Shown in pieces: positions 44,430 through 57,838 of a stretch of DNA of 64,000 nucleotides. This DNA comes from Spongospora subterranea f. sp. subterranea (Eukaryota; Endomyxa: Phytomyxea; Phytomyxea; Plasmodiophorida). Position 1 is the first letter of the stretch. The number at the start of each line of letters is the position of its first letter. Made by a program: the position numbers and the translations under genes. The notes beneath the pieces were generated by a model, which had not been told where the DNA came from, searched no databases, and worked only from the letters and a program-made list of their open reading frames with translations. The stretch covers positions 1-64,000 of the forward strand of contig JAUGWO010000062.1 of NCBI GenBank assembly GCA_049724395.1, given 5' to 3'.

Positions 44430-46886
44430 TCAATGGCGAATGACCTTGAACACTCCGGGCAATATACTTATATCGAGATCATCTGATGGCAATAGCTCAC
44501 CTGACGCCACAATAATCACCGGCTCCTTAGGGCGATATTCAAGCGCCACCACACGATAGACCTGGATCTCATCCATATAAACATGGGATCCATCCTCAAA
44601 CGCCAGGAACGCCTTCACCATCCGACCACGACTGATCCCGCTTACCGCCAGCACCACATATAGCGAGGCGTCATCGGGCCGGGATTCAGGGGCGAATATC
44701 AGGTCGTCGGCCGCTTTACTCACATTCATTACCGTCATCAAAATGAATCTAAACAGTTCAACCATTCAAAACAGGAACGTCTCGATTCATTTGAGAACAA
44801 GGATAACTGATATTCAAGGAGTCCTTTATAAATAACGCCAATCACAACGCAATTCCAAACACGACCTCAACGTGATTTTCAGTTCAGATTTGAATTGTGA
44901 ACGTAAAATTAGAACAGTTCGTTGAACGAAGTAAACCAGAGATGTTGAACGATAATGGAATGAAAACTCATGAACAGACCGATCGTCAATGTGTTTCCAT
45001 CCTGGACGGCCATGAAGATCGTCCTGTAATATCGACGGGTCGTTAACCCCATCAACGGGAATGTATTCTGCCGGCTTAATATTCAGCTCAACCCGATACG
45101 AGCGCTTCATGGCGATGACAATGAATGGGGCGATCGCCGTCCTTAGGAATAGCGGCAGGAACCGCAGGCGCCTCTCGATAATGTAATCGTGATCGGCCAC
45201 AATTCCAACAGAACCTGAGCCAACCACATCATGAATTGCTGTTGTTTCCAGTTTCGATATTGTCAGATTTATTCTATCGCCAGGTTTGATCATCAAAACG
45301 GCTACTATTGTTCAACCGGTCAAATTCGGATGATGTTCGATTGGCGTATTGTCACAAAACTTAATAGGTAATATCGTGGCTGGGGCTATGAAAAGGAGAG
45401 TTTGACAAGAGCTAACAACAACGGGAACGATCAAGAAGAACAGATGACATTGTTTGAAAGAAACTTGTTGGGGTAGATTGGGTGTGATGAGGAGAGTACA
45501 GCATTGTAGGTCAATATATGTGGCGCCATCTCCCTTAGAGTGTATTGTGTAGGCATCCATTGGACGAGACCGTGTCTGATTCAACAGGCAGAGGATGGCG
45601 TCTGCTGGCGTTTTGTTCCCCAACGAGGTCGATAGACCGTTCATCGTTCCCTGAAATTTGACACACTGTTGAGATAGGGTGTAGATGAAATTGAACGAAT
45701 GTGGTGAAAGGGGAAAACAAACACAATCTCGAGGAAAGGATTGCCTTGGGCTGAACTTGACAGAAACCCCAATATTTAGACCATAGGTATTCAATGAATT
45801 ACTTCCAATATCCAACACAATTTGACTGAGAACCGGTGATACAAGTTAGATGAGCTGAACACAAATAACAAGATGATATTGAGGTTGGCATTACTCCAGG
45901 AATAAGCAGTAGTGGTAATGAATCGGCTAAACGCGATAATCGGGCAGGATCCAGTCCACATCGTTGCCACAAGCCATTAACCACCTGGTGCACCAAACCA
46001 TCCCCTGAATATCAATAATATCATCGACCATATAATCCACCACATCGTGACCGCGCTTCAACGCAAATCATGAAGAACACTGAACATTTTTGGTTTGAGC
46101 CGCAACGATGTCCAAGGAAGAGAAAAACACGTTTGAGTAGAGTTCATCACCCGATATGATGATAAGACCGCTATAATCGGTTAACGTCTCTAACTCGGCC
46201 GCGATCTCCCTATAGCTCCAGATCAGTTAAACAATCACTCCTCTGTTCACATATTGCATCATCTCAAAGTCATGCTGTATATGGAAGCGCAAATCGTATT
46301 ACTGAAATGTGCATCAAAATTGTCTCTTCAACTAAAACTGTTTCACACACTCCACATCGTGAAAAAAACGTAGTGTGATGGCAACACCTCGAAAAATGAT
46401 TTCGCAATGTTTGGGGACTTTGATATATTTACAAACAATTCAATGTTACTTGAATAGGTGTTAGTTTCGGCAGAGTTACGATAGGATCGATCTGAATTGT
46501 GTTTGAGCAAACCTGCCGTGAGTTTCATGTTGAGTTTCGAGAACATCACAAGATATATTCGCACGACTCAACGCAGGTTTCAAAAGAGTTTCAAAGATAC
46601 TTCGACCAGAACGCGATCCACCGAACGGGTTCAATATGATCAGGACTTTTTTGCCGCTCCAAACGCAGTCGATCTCGGAATCAGACGCCAGCAAATCGGC
46701 CAAGATTACGGCTGAGCGGTCGCGATGCAACAAACATCGGTATAGGAAGTACCCTAGGACTGCTAAACCAATTGCTACTACCACCAACGTCAACATGTTC
46801 AGATATTTATCTGTGTTTAATATCCGTTTGTAAAATGGATCAGTTACGATATTTTCTTGAATCAGAAAAAGGCTAGCTGTTGACAT
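44430..46886 (-). CDS. SPHK: Sphingosine kinase (DAGK-catalytic family), membrane-anchored
   Basis: Phosphorylates sphingoid bases with ATP. Six exons in consistent phase: 46886-46513, 46209-46151, 46004-45895, 45660-45500, 45214-44980, 44748-44430. Exon 1 has a TM segment (LTLVVVAIGLAVLGYFLY, about residues 31-48) then KKVLIILNPFGGSRSGR, the nucleotide-binding start of the domain. Exons 2-3 join to form YSGLIIISGDGLVHQVVNGL, with the catalytic SGDG. Exon 4 has GTMNGLSTSLGNKTP. Exon 5 has VGIVADHDYIIERRLRFLP. Exon 6 has the C-terminal blocks FILMTVMNVSKAADD, FLAFEDGSHV and ILPGVFKVI. Introns are 146-303 nt, longer than in neighbouring genes. Ceramide kinase is less likely (no PH domain). The N-terminal anchor is unlike animal SPHK1. 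Confidence 0.88.
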
Positions 46887-48460
46887 TGATTCTGTTCATA
46901 ATGATATCCGGAGCTCATAACCAAATTAGGAAAATGCTCGAATGGCTTCAAGGTGAGGCAAACTAGGAAAAGCGGTGACCCGAGCGACTCAGAGTTCAGC
47001 GAGGTTGATGGATCTGACGAGGAAGTCTTTGTTCACAAAAAGGGGTCTTGAGGCCATTCCATCTGGACTTTTAGGTCTGGTTGACCCGTCCAACGAGATT
47101 TCGTTTGTTGACCAATCAGCACCGGAAATCAGCGACCTATTTCGATTAACACACGCTTGAGGTACCTGGAGAGGCAGTTATCATTGATCATGGTCTGTTC
47201 GAAACGCTCTGTATTGTGGTCGATGTGCCATCCAGACCGCATTGAATCTGGCAATTCGCCCTGCATCGCTTATACTCATCTCGCTTACAGACAATGCGTC
47301 TGGAGTAATGACGTGGTGATTGTGCTGCTATCGAAAAGGAATATTTCATCACAGCCTGGCTGCAGAAACCGGAAATTCGGAATTGCCTGTTCCTTCAACT
47401 GCTGTACGAAAGAGATGGCGACAACAGCAAAAACATGGAACGGCGACATGAATCTGTCAAAGGCAACGAGTTTGAAGAATATGACCCGTGTAGCAGTTGA
47501 AAGGCAAGAAAATCCCGATTTCCCGGTGTCTGTATCAAGTTTCGAAAACAGGCGCGTCTTGTGGGATTTCAAGGTCACTGGATTTGCTTGGTAATATCGC
47601 AAGAGACCATGACTGCGACACCCTGTAATACTGCAAAGATTTACATTGATTATTGTTTTGTGGGGGGTGGATGAGAGTTGCGGATGATGTCATCCCCCGG
47701 ATCCATCGATTGTTTTCTCTCTTCATCAAATTCCGAAACTATAATCTGTCCTTTATCTTCTCACATCTCTTGGGGTTGTGTCTCAGTTTCAACAATGCAA
47801 TCATCCAGGTGGAAATTGTATTCTCATACATAACGGTGTAATCAAGCACTGCGAGTGCTTCGGAAAAAACGCCAAGTACACCAGTCATTTTGTTTATAAA
47901 CGATGGATGGACAAGATAAACGATAAATATGATGAAGTGTTTCATTTCATCTATTTTGCGTGTCTTGAACGAAAGTCGCATACATAATACGTGCTCGAGC
48001 AAGTTCAAAACGAGTGCTTATCCTCCATTTGGTACATGAAACAAAATAGAGTACAGTTGGCGTTGGCGAATATACAACACTCTATTGCCTCTGCACATCG
48101 GTGCAATCAATCAGTGACGTGTTCGAGTGTACTGAAATTGGCCCATATCCGTTACAATCAAGGACATGGACAACAGTGGATCCACCGTGACCCAATAGAC
48201 ATTGCCTGCATAGCGATGGAGCGATGGAGCGCAGCCAGTTTGGACATACAGAGAACCTGAAGGATCGAGATTGATGTTGTGACGCTACACACGTTACGAG
48301 CGTATCGAAACGTAAGTTTGGTGCAGCCCTTTTGGCCTTGCTGAGGCTGTACATATGTGGGCAGCGATTTCCCATTGGGGTCGAACGGTGACACACAGGC
48401 AGTCACCCGTTTATAAAATGACGAGTACCGGTACCGGTTATACTTTACTGCAAAGGAGTT
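46887..48460. other. Stretch without an assignable gene
   Basis: Between the divergent SPHK and IFT139 starts. Open pieces at 46960-47070 (acidic, DSEFSEVDGSDEEVFV), 47160-47250 and 47320-47480 (EYFITAWLQKPEIRNCLFLQ) read like protein but lie in different frames with stops between. They could be a decayed gene or unresolved exons. The last 300 bp should contain the IFT139 promoter. Confidence 0.3.
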
Positions 48461-51400
48461 ATGGCATCAACCTGCCCCGGGGCCAACGATGACGTCCAGG
48501 CTCTCATCAACTACTACGGGCGAAAACAGTATTTTGGGCACGTGCAAGCCATTTGTGATCATGTTCTTAAGGGTTACGAGTCTGATAATCGCGACCGAGC
48601 TCGTTTCTGGCGATGCATTGCGGTCATTCAGCAAGGTCGAATTGTTTTATTGATTCACGTGGGTCACGATCTAAGCCTGAGAACTTGGATCAGGGGAATC
48701 GACTCCGGATATTATTTCCGATCTGCATAGTGTTCGCAATATCACTTATATGAGCTTGGCCGCAATAGCAGCTCTTGTTTCAGCATCAAAACGAGCAGGT
48801 ACGCTATGGAATATTAACATCCAAACCGCATAATATTAATGAGTTTGTAGATATGGATTCTGTTGCTGAACTCAAACAACAATTGAAGGCAGCATCAAAG
48901 ACGGTCGGTGGGAACATCGATTTGTGCTAAACGCTTCTAAAAACCCATGTCGCAGAAAAATGCAGAAATGTTGGTCTTCGCTGCGAACTTTTTCTGGTTG
49001 ATTGGGAAACACCAGCAAGCACGGCAGTGTTTAGAGCGTGTTTTAGGAGATAATCCCAATAATACTGGGGCCTTAACATTAATGGCCTGGGTGAATCTTA
49101 CCAGCGAAGTTCCCGATCTAAGTCAGGCGACTCTTACATACCTCAACCAAGCTTTTACTGTTCTCGGGGATTCGCCAAAACCAGTTGATGTTGGTTCTTT
49201 GCACGACGTTGTGAACTTCAGCGAATCTGAGTCTAGTCAGGTCCTACTAGGCCGTGCAAAATGGTATGAGCTCAACTGCCGAACAACAAATGCGGACGAG
49301 AGCATCAATATGGTCCTCGCTGCCGAAGCTTGGTTTCGCCCGGCGTTGATAGAAAAAGCGCAAATCCAGCTCATGATGCGCATGCCCGAGGACGCTGCAG
49401 AGAACGTCCAGAAAATTCTCAAAAAAGATCCAGCAAATGCCGACGCACAGGTAATTCATGTGACCCATGATTTGCAGCAAAGCAATATTGCTCTAACAAA
49501 GCCGATTTTTTTTCTTGGATGTTACACATCCTTCATGTCAAAAGAGCCAAAACTTTTTGAATTCATTATCACGACTGTCCCATTGCAAGCTCATATCTGA
49601 TGTTTTTGTAATGTCAGCTTCTCTTCGTAACGCATCTGTTATCACGTGTGCCCGACGATCCGCGAATCTTGACGGCAATCCAGGACCTTGTATCGACAAT
49701 TCGTCGAGTGGAGCCGACCAACGCGAATCTCTACTTCAAAGTATCCTGTCTCCTATCACGCTTGGCATTCGGAAACAAATCAATACTAGATATAGCGTCG
49801 GTGCCTGTCATTGGTTTGAAGTGCCACAATATACTGAATTTTGAGCAGGTATTCCTGTATCGGCCAAGCTAGTTCTATCAATCCGACCAACAGCGAAATC
49901 CGGACAGAGCAAGCGTACCAGATTTTTCTCAAAAACGATGTCGCCTCAGCACTGCAACTGTATAGCGAGGCTTCTCAGCTCGATGAGAGCAAAACAGGGG
50001 CGTTGAATGGTATGATTCGCTGTAAACTTTTTCGCGGACAACTGGACGACGCTGCTCACGAGCTGGATTTTCTGGAAGAAATAACAAGTGAGAAATCTTT
50101 GGAATTGGCTTCTACTTTGTGTAATTTGTGGGCGCAGGGACAGAAAGACACGAATCGTCGAAGCGAATCAGCTGTGGAGTTGATGGCCCTGAAAGGAATG
50201 CTTCTTAAGCGCCGCGGAAGCGACAAGGCCATGGCCACTGAGTTATTCACGTCGGCTATCAAAGCACATCGTGAACGCCTTGGTGATGTTCGTTTGATGA
50301 TGATTGCTTTCATGACCCGTAATGTTCAATGCTTTATTCCTTTATAGTTGCGGTTAACACCAGAGTATCTTATTTCATACAACCCTGATTTTATTCTTAA
50401 CGCTGTCGAAGATATTCTCGACTTGTCAGGTTCATGTCCCAGGGAGGTTCGTAAAGGAATTGCTGCATCAGTGTTGATATATCCTGCCGTTATGTTTCAT
50501 ATTTTCTTGAATTTGACGTCCCTGAATTCGCTGTTTTGGTTATTCTGCTTCTCTTCAAATTGACTGTTGTTGAATTTGTTTGTTTTAGGAGGGAGACCCA
50601 CCGAGGCCGGCCCTTACCTTTGTTGGGAACGTCTTGGTGGACGTTGCCGAAATCATCCCCGGCATTGTTCGACCTCATCTTCTTCTTGCAAGGACCCTCT
50701 ATTTTGACGGATTGTTCTCCCAAGCGCAAACGCAGATTGGTGCCTGCCTGCGGCTAGACCAGCGCCTAATTGAGCCGCGTCTGCTGCGAGCGCAGATAGA
50801 AGTGCAACAGCAGAACTGGAGTGAGATCGCAGACGCATTGGACGATATCGTGTCTCTGAATTTCGAGGTGCGACATACGCCTTTGTTCCACATTGTCAAG
50901 GTTCAGCTATTGGAAGCACAAGGGCAAACAAATGAAGCTCTAGCATTGATTCAATCCGCAATGAATCTCCCAGGTGTGCTTTCAAATTTCGTGATTGATG
51001 TAGCATTAAGAGTTTACTCCCGATTCTTGAAACTGTTGAAAAATTGTGGAACTAATTATTGGTTGCATGTGTTGCTTCGACTCCATTTGGCGGCACTTTT
51101 GAATTGCTAAGAAACAAACAACCTTTGCGTTTACAGGTGTCAGGCACAAATCATCGCGTGCAGTGGTTGCAGAGAGCGAGCGAGAGTCACGTTGTTCTTG
51201 CTCTCGGCCCGGCTGCATGCGCGCCAGATGCTGTCACCGGAGGCGACCAAACTCCTGCAGGACGCTCGGAGCGAGTTTGAAGCGTCCCCTGAGTATGATC
51301 GTATCCTTATTACCGATGCAGAGTTGGCGACATCTTGCAGAAAAGATGGTACAGACACGCGGACGACGTTTCCAATTCTTGTTTGTTCCAATTCGAACTC

Positions 51401-54400
51401 TCCATGTGTTTTTACTTAATGGGAAATGCTTATTCTGCTCCTACTCCAAATTGCCCATATGGAGTGGAAAAATATTCAATTTGTCATTGCAATATCGGCC
51501 CTTTCTTATCAATTTCGCTCTCAGCGGATGGCGCTTTAAGAATGCTGCAGAAGGTGCAGACAACTTCGCCGTACATGTCGCGAGCCCGTCTTGCGATTGC
51601 CAACATTTATCTGGAGCACAAAAAAGACCGGCGCGAATACATTCGCTGTTTCAAGGAAATGGCGGCGGCTGTTCCAAGCGTCCACACGCTGCAGCTCTTA
51701 GGCGATGCTTACATTCGTATTCAAGAATCGCAGAAGGCAATCGGTGCCTTCGAACAGGCGTTAGACCTTTCGGTGCAGACCGGTGGTCCTCTCGACCCGG
51801 CAATTTATTCGAGAATTGGAACCGCACTTGTCGTGTGCCATGATTATGAGGTTCAATAACACACAGAAGGCATATTTGCTGCCTATGCGTTGAAATCAAC
51901 TTCTCATATTTCTCTGACGAAAAATTCATTTAACATATCAATATTTTCTTTGGCTTTATCTAAACCACGTTCTCACTTTTTCAAAAAGTACAATGATTTA
52001 ATCCGTTTTTTCTTATCACTTGCTTTTTCAGAGGGCTATAGCATATTACAGTAAGACGATTGCAGAAAAGATAAGGGGTGAGCAGACGCTGTCGCTCAGT
52101 GTCGATCTTTCCCGCCTGCTATTTAACTTGAAAAGGTTTGACGAAAGTGAGCGTATATTACGTGCAGCGCTAGTTCCATTCGGCGAGATCTCCGTCGCTG
52201 CCTGCGTAAACTGGCTCTTAAACTCTTTATTTGACGCTCTGGGCTTGTTTTTTGTGTTTTAGAATGATGTGTTTTACTCAGCATTGTTGTTCAGCACAAC
52301 AAGTTATATTTGAAGAAGGTTTAAGAAGCAAATTTGCAGATCTGTTCCAAGTTGTGCAACTATTTTTGGAAATATTTTGGATATTTCGCGTCGTGAATTG
52401 TAACAATGGAAATAATGTTCAAAAAAGTCTAAAAATATTGAATATATTCAGGAGGACGTGAGCGATGTTACGAGCCTAGCATTGTTGATCGACAGGGTGA
52501 TGGCTCTCCTGTTGCTGGCTGACATTAGCAATCACCAGCACCGGACTCAAGACGAACACGACGCACTGCTTTGCGCGTATGCCCTGCAGAAACGCGTCTT
52601 GGACGTCCAACGCATGTCGGGCAGCCAAACGGCCATCGAGCAGCAAAAGACACGTGCTGGGTTAGTGCTAGTTTGATTGAAGTTCTGCTGCGTTCTTTTG
52701 ATTTCATTGCAATCTGGTTTTACATAATTGTGAATTAGCGATTAGCGCATCGCTGTTTGCTAAAGAAGTCATGACACGAAACGAGGTGTTTGCATCATGA
52801 TACTTGAAGTAGTGGAATATGGTGCAAATCGAAATCTCCTCTAAATACATCGAGTTGTTGTGTTGAAATATTGGGTTTGTCAGGACAATCGCATGTCAGT
52901 TGGCTTCGCTGATGAAAAGGTTGAAAATGACCGACAAGATCGAGTTTTTTTACTCGGAGGCAATTCGCTTGTGCCCAGTTCACGAGGAAGCATTGCTGGC
53001 GTTGGCCACGATGAAACTTAATACCGGCGCTGTTATAGAGTGCCAAGCTCACCTGACCGCATTGTTGGCCGCGTCCCCGAAACACGTGAAGGCACAACTC
53101 ATGCTAGCGGATGCAAAGTTCAAACAGAACGAGCAAGAAGTTAGTATTCATGTCCATTCACCAAATCGTTTCATTGTAAATTCCTTGTTGTGTATGCCCA
53201 AAACTCTTTCTCTCATCCCATTGATATGTAAAGTAAAGCGAGGGGTGTCATATTGAAACTCTATTTCACACTTTTGAATCTTCTTATTTTACCATGTCCG
53301 TCATCTATATCGTGTTGACATATAACTTGTAATATGTTTTGCTTCACTAAGTACGAGCGTCGGGCAATGAGTGAAAAAGTTTCTGTAAATTCAGAAAGTT
53401 TAGGTTCAATTGCAGACAAACACTGCAGAACTTTAATACTTGTAGTTCTAATATCTTCTACAGGGAGCTATTCAATATTTCAAGACACTTTTACAAGCGG
53501 ACGCCACCGATTTCCATGCGTTGGACAAGCTTGTGCAGTGTTTAAAGCGATCTGGACAGCTAGGCGACGTTCATCGGTATATTGCAGCTACACAAAATGC
53601 TTGCAATTCCGGTAAAACAATGAATCACCCTGGCTATCATTTCATACAGGTAACTCCCATGGAAATATGGCTATCCTGAAGTGAACTGCTCATAGGGAAT
53701 GGTGAACCTGTATGAAAGAAAAGTTCGCGACGCTATTCATCACTTGAACCTAGCACGCACGGATCCGGAATGGGCACAACGTTCGCTATGCGAAATGATC
53801 GGCATTTACCTTAATCAAGAATATCAGGAGTTGTTTTCTATCAAGGTCAACACAATTCCTCATTTTCGACCATGATTTCAACCGAGATCAATTCCGGCAT
53901 ACTTTTGTGGATATTTTGTGATTTGGCGCTCTTCTTGATAATTGCCAATTAAAACATGATTTTCTTTAACTCGATCAGTTGCTCCAGCAATAACCGGTTC
54001 TTAGATTAGCGAAAGAATCGAAGCTGCTGGTCATTTGTTGACCGATCTGGAATCGCGGATCGCGGAGGGCGACGATTCCGGGAGGTTCCGTCTGCAAGTG
54101 TTGCGGGCCTATGCCATAATGGCGGCCAAAGATACGAATAAGATAAACCAGATCGTTCCGCAGCTGGTAGAGATGATCCAGACGGATCGTGATTACATTC
54201 CGGCTTATCTGGCATTGGCCCACGCCTTTCTCGAACTCAAAGAAGCACCAAAAGCGCGCAATCAGCTAAAGTAAGTTATCAAATAGTATATATTTCAAGA
54301 AAGGTTTCCGATTTTACGCACAGGATAATTGCCGGGATGACGCCAGGCAACGCATACGCCGATGAATTCGAGAGAAGCTGGCTGATGTTGGCAGAGATGT

Positions 54401-54788
54401 ACATTTCAGTATGTTGTTATTGACAGCAGAATCATTACTTGTGTGCTTGGTTGATTATTTACAGTCAGGTTCAGTCGATCTAGCTCAGAAGTTGGCCCGG
54501 AAAACTTTGGAGCATAGTCGGTCATCAGCCAAAGCGTGGGAACTGTTGGGCGAGATTATGACCATGGAAGGTTCGTTTCAGGACGCCGCACAGTATTTCG
54601 AGAACTCCTGGCAATGCCATCGCGAAACATCCAGCTCGGTCGGGTTCAAACTGGCGGTCAGTTATCAAAAAGCCAACCGACATATTGATGCGATCGAGGT
54701 TGCACACAAGATATTAAACAAGAACCCAGATTGTCGGCAATTAAAGGCCGACGTAATAGATAAGTGCCGATCATGTCTACGGGTTTAG
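48461..54788 (+). CDS. TTC21B: IFT139 / TTC21 (intraflagellar transport complex A)
   Basis: A TPR scaffold of the IFT-A complex, needed for retrograde flagellar transport. The N-terminus (48461) gives ALINYYGRKQYFGHVQAICDH, matching the start of TTC21 proteins. Exon 1 ends at 48635 and the next probable exon ends SLAAIAALVSASKRAG. Long TPR exons follow: about 48950-49450 (NAEMLVFAANFFWLIGKHQQA), 49870-50350 (EIRTEQAYQIFLKNDVASALQLYSEA), 50590-50970, 51510-51850, 52030-52220, 52460-52660, 52890-53140, 53470-54280. The C-terminal exon (to 54788) gives FENSWQCHRETSSSVGFKLA and a terminal VIDKCRSCLRV that mirrors the family's end. There are about 15 or more introns, many short. The gene spans 6.3 kb and encodes roughly 1,250-1,300 residues, normal for the family. 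Individual junctions were not all fixed. It implies a ciliated or flagellated life stage. Confidence 0.9.
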
Positions 54789-55022
54789 CTCTTAACATGT
54801 CGCAAACGATGTATCATTCGATCACAATTACTATAACTTACGACGTTATGAAATCTTTCACGACGACTACGTATGAATATATCTCAGAGCGGTGTTGAAC
54901 CCAGAATTCGATTGTCATCTATATATCGTTTATATTAATAAGAGATTAGTGTGTAGTCGCCCCGGATGATCATAATTCGATAGTCGTTGATGGCGATTTG
55001 TCGAAACTTTGCGTCATTTCGG
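54789..55022. other. Convergent intergenic spacer
   Basis: 234 bp between the stops of IFT139 (+) and the LRR protein (-). It holds both 3' ends; no motif was identified. Confidence 0.5.
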
Positions 55023-57162
55023 TCAGGTGCCCAGGTATTCCGATTTGGCGCGCGATCGATCAATGATATTCTGGAGATATAGGACATGGTTTAGTGTGAT
55101 TGAGAGTATGTCCAGGTTGGGAAATACCTGGACTTGCAGCTGCAGATCATTTGGCATAACCAGAGACCGGTCCTCGGTCCCGATCGAGTAGAATGATGGT
55201 AAAGAAGCCGATGCGACATGAGCATTATTGTGAACAGGAAGACTGGATAACTGTGAAATGGCGGTCAGAGGGAGATTGGATTGTGTGTCGAGACGAACAT
55301 GGATTGTTGGGGATTGTATAGGCGGCAATGGTGGCTGAATAAGGACCTCAGATGCGGTTGGTGGAAGTGGATGATGTCCTTCCGACTTGGAGGAGGTCCT
55401 GTAGTGGATGAAGGCCAGGGCCATCACCGACCCGATCGTTAATCCAATACAGGCACCGGCTATAACCACATATAGAGCTGGCTGACCGAACATGATCCAT
55501 GATAATAGGTCGCTTGGCGAACCACAATCACTACCCGACGGTAGATACGCTTTCATAGACGAACAATAATGCAGATTGAGGAAAGAATCGACAACGGTCG
55601 CAGATTGGTCCAGCTGTTTGGTGATAGTTCCTTGGCGTAATTTACTGTTTGGATCTTGAAGTTGCGCCATCAACGCCCCATAAACATATTCCCCCATGAC
55701 TTGAGTGTCCCTGCTATTCGGCAGAACATCGAACGAAAGGATCGTGCTGGTGTCAGTATCGGCCGTGTTGAAGTTAACTAGACGGGAGCTATCGATCCGA
55801 ACCGCCTCTGCCATGTCCAACCTCAACTCGGTTAGATCGGCGTCTGACGTCCATCCCTGGTCGAACCTGATCTGCACATGCCGACATGGAATATCGTCAC
55901 CCGAATCCACCAGCGAGCTGAACAGCAAAAGAAACGAGCACGATGGCAATCCACCGGGAGCGAACCGCATTATGGAGCCCGTTGACGGTGATCGAACCGG
56001 TAGACACGACAATCGTGGCGTCATCTTATGGGACCTACGATGGTGAAGAGGGTGGTGAGGGGGATGGGCCAGTAGTAGATAGATAGAGTGGAGAGGATCA
56101 TTACACTAGTTCAATCGATGGGATATTGAAAAATCTTCGAAGGCAATCGCTCAAGGAGTAAATTATTGTCGAGATATCTGTTGAAGGGCGATATCAAAAG
56201 TCATTGAACTGGGGATTACGGGGCCATCGCTCACATTTGTCTCAGGTTGACGTTCGAGGCGAATATATCACTGGGTAAGGTGGTGAAGGCATTTCCTTCG
56301 ACCGATCTGTGTTCGGAACCCGGGATCAATAACAGATATCCACAAAGTTAATGAAGGGAGAATGAATTTACAGAGTATTGAGGGAAGGAGCATCGATCAT
56401 GGCGGTTCTGGTTAGGCCGGCGATATGGCAATACGATATATCCAGACTAATCAGATTGGGCATCGATTTGATCAGTCCATCGCGCAAACCGCCAGGGAAG
56501 AAGTTCCCGTTCAGATTGAGGATCAGTATTCCCGTTAAACAGGTTATCGAAAGAGGAGGTATTTGATCGGCCGTATACTGGATGGGAAAAACCGGAAATG
56601 AGATTACTGGGGAAATTTGGCGAGATACATAGATAAACACGCGATAATGACTCACATTATTCAATGATATATCAAGGGAATTGATATCCATTAGCCGAAC
56701 TGGACTATGGGATTTGGGTTCGGTGAGATTAGTGCAGGAACACAGATTTAAGAAGGCGTCGGTTCCAGTGATCTTCCCTATCGTTAGCTGATTGATGGCG
56801 ATAATGTGGCCATTATTACTGGGTCGTGGATCGACCATATTGTATTTGGATAGGGATTGGGAGAATTGGGAGCACTGAAGAGGAAGGGAGAGGGCCAAAC
56901 ACGAGAGAATAACGGGGATAATGATCGAGATGGGATACGTTGATGGGTTTGGCCTGAGCCTGATCAGCCAGTCCATATAATCCCAGGTCAATATATAAAG
57001 GGATTCCAAGACGAGATAATATATAGGATATGGTCGACCTGTACCAATATATGGGCCATGATCATGATCACCCGGCCAAATAGGGAATATCCATACAATT
57101 GCCACAGACAAACAGGGACAGATCTTGGTCACGATAATCACACACCGTTTGGCATATTCCAT
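55023..57162 (-). CDS. Leucine-rich-repeat transmembrane protein
   Basis: Exon 1 (57162-56372) has a hydrophobic segment (SIIIPVILSCLALSLPLQC) that works best as a signal sequence if translation starts at the internal Met near 56976. LRR units follow: LTGILILNLNGNFFPGGL and LISLDISYCHIAGLT. A spliced middle exon (about 56300-56225) gives GNAFTTLPSDIFASNVNLRQ and the next YLDNNLLLERLPSKIF, both classic LRRs. The last exon (56024-55023) has a juxtamembrane region with an alternating pattern (LVNFNTADTDTSTILSFDVLP) resembling SEA-like modules, one TM helix (LYVVIAGACIGLTIGSVMALAF), and a Pro-rich cytoplasmic tail of about 120 residues without a kinase domain. The join between the third and last exons is uncertain. 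Probably a cell-surface receptor or adhesion protein. Confidence 0.65.
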
Positions 57163-57838
57163 AGGAAATCATATCACAGATAAGGTCCAAATACATTGGT
57201 TGTACACTATAGGTGATCAATTTCACTATTTGAAGGGCCCGTTTTGATGACGCCGCAATAACAATTCCCGATCATCATAATACTCTGAACTTATTGCAAT
57301 ATATTACGGCTTTGGCTCAGAGGATAATATACTGTAATCTGGTCGGTAGATCCATTGCCGGTGCTCCAATATTTGTCCTTGAGGAGATGAGAAAAACCGC
57401 TTTGATGCATCTACAATATGTTCCGAATGACCCTTATTGTCAATATTTAGAAGTTTGGTCAAAGTGCTTGGCAATTATGATGTTGAGGACTCTAGAAAGA
57501 TATGTTGAGTTGAAGAAACAAGTTTAACAGTCCAACGAAACGGTATTCAGGTTCATTGAATGAATATCAGGTGTATTATGAAGAAGCGTCTCATGGTCCT
57601 GACTAGCGCCATGATCTATTCCAGATCCAATCGACTTGGTGTTAGTTGATTGTGTTATCCACAATCAAAGGGATATTTCTCCCTCTCCCATAACCACGGT
57701 CTGTTCTGGTGGACGGTGGTCGTGTTCTGTAGCGCCATCCGCCACCGCCGCCCGCCCAATACTCTGCCAGATAATAGAGCCCGCCCGGCCGTCCCTGGCC
57801 CCTGGCCCTGGCTCCCTGTATCCGGCACCCTTTTCCTG
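57163..57838. other. Divergent intergenic region with a small open frame
   Basis: Lies between the divergent LRR and MIPEP genes. A plus frame at 57294-57527 (77 codons; YITALAQRIIYCNLVGRS, later LQYVPNDPYCQYLEVW) reads like protein but I recognise no family. It could be a small gene or an unspliced exon. Confidence 0.25.
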
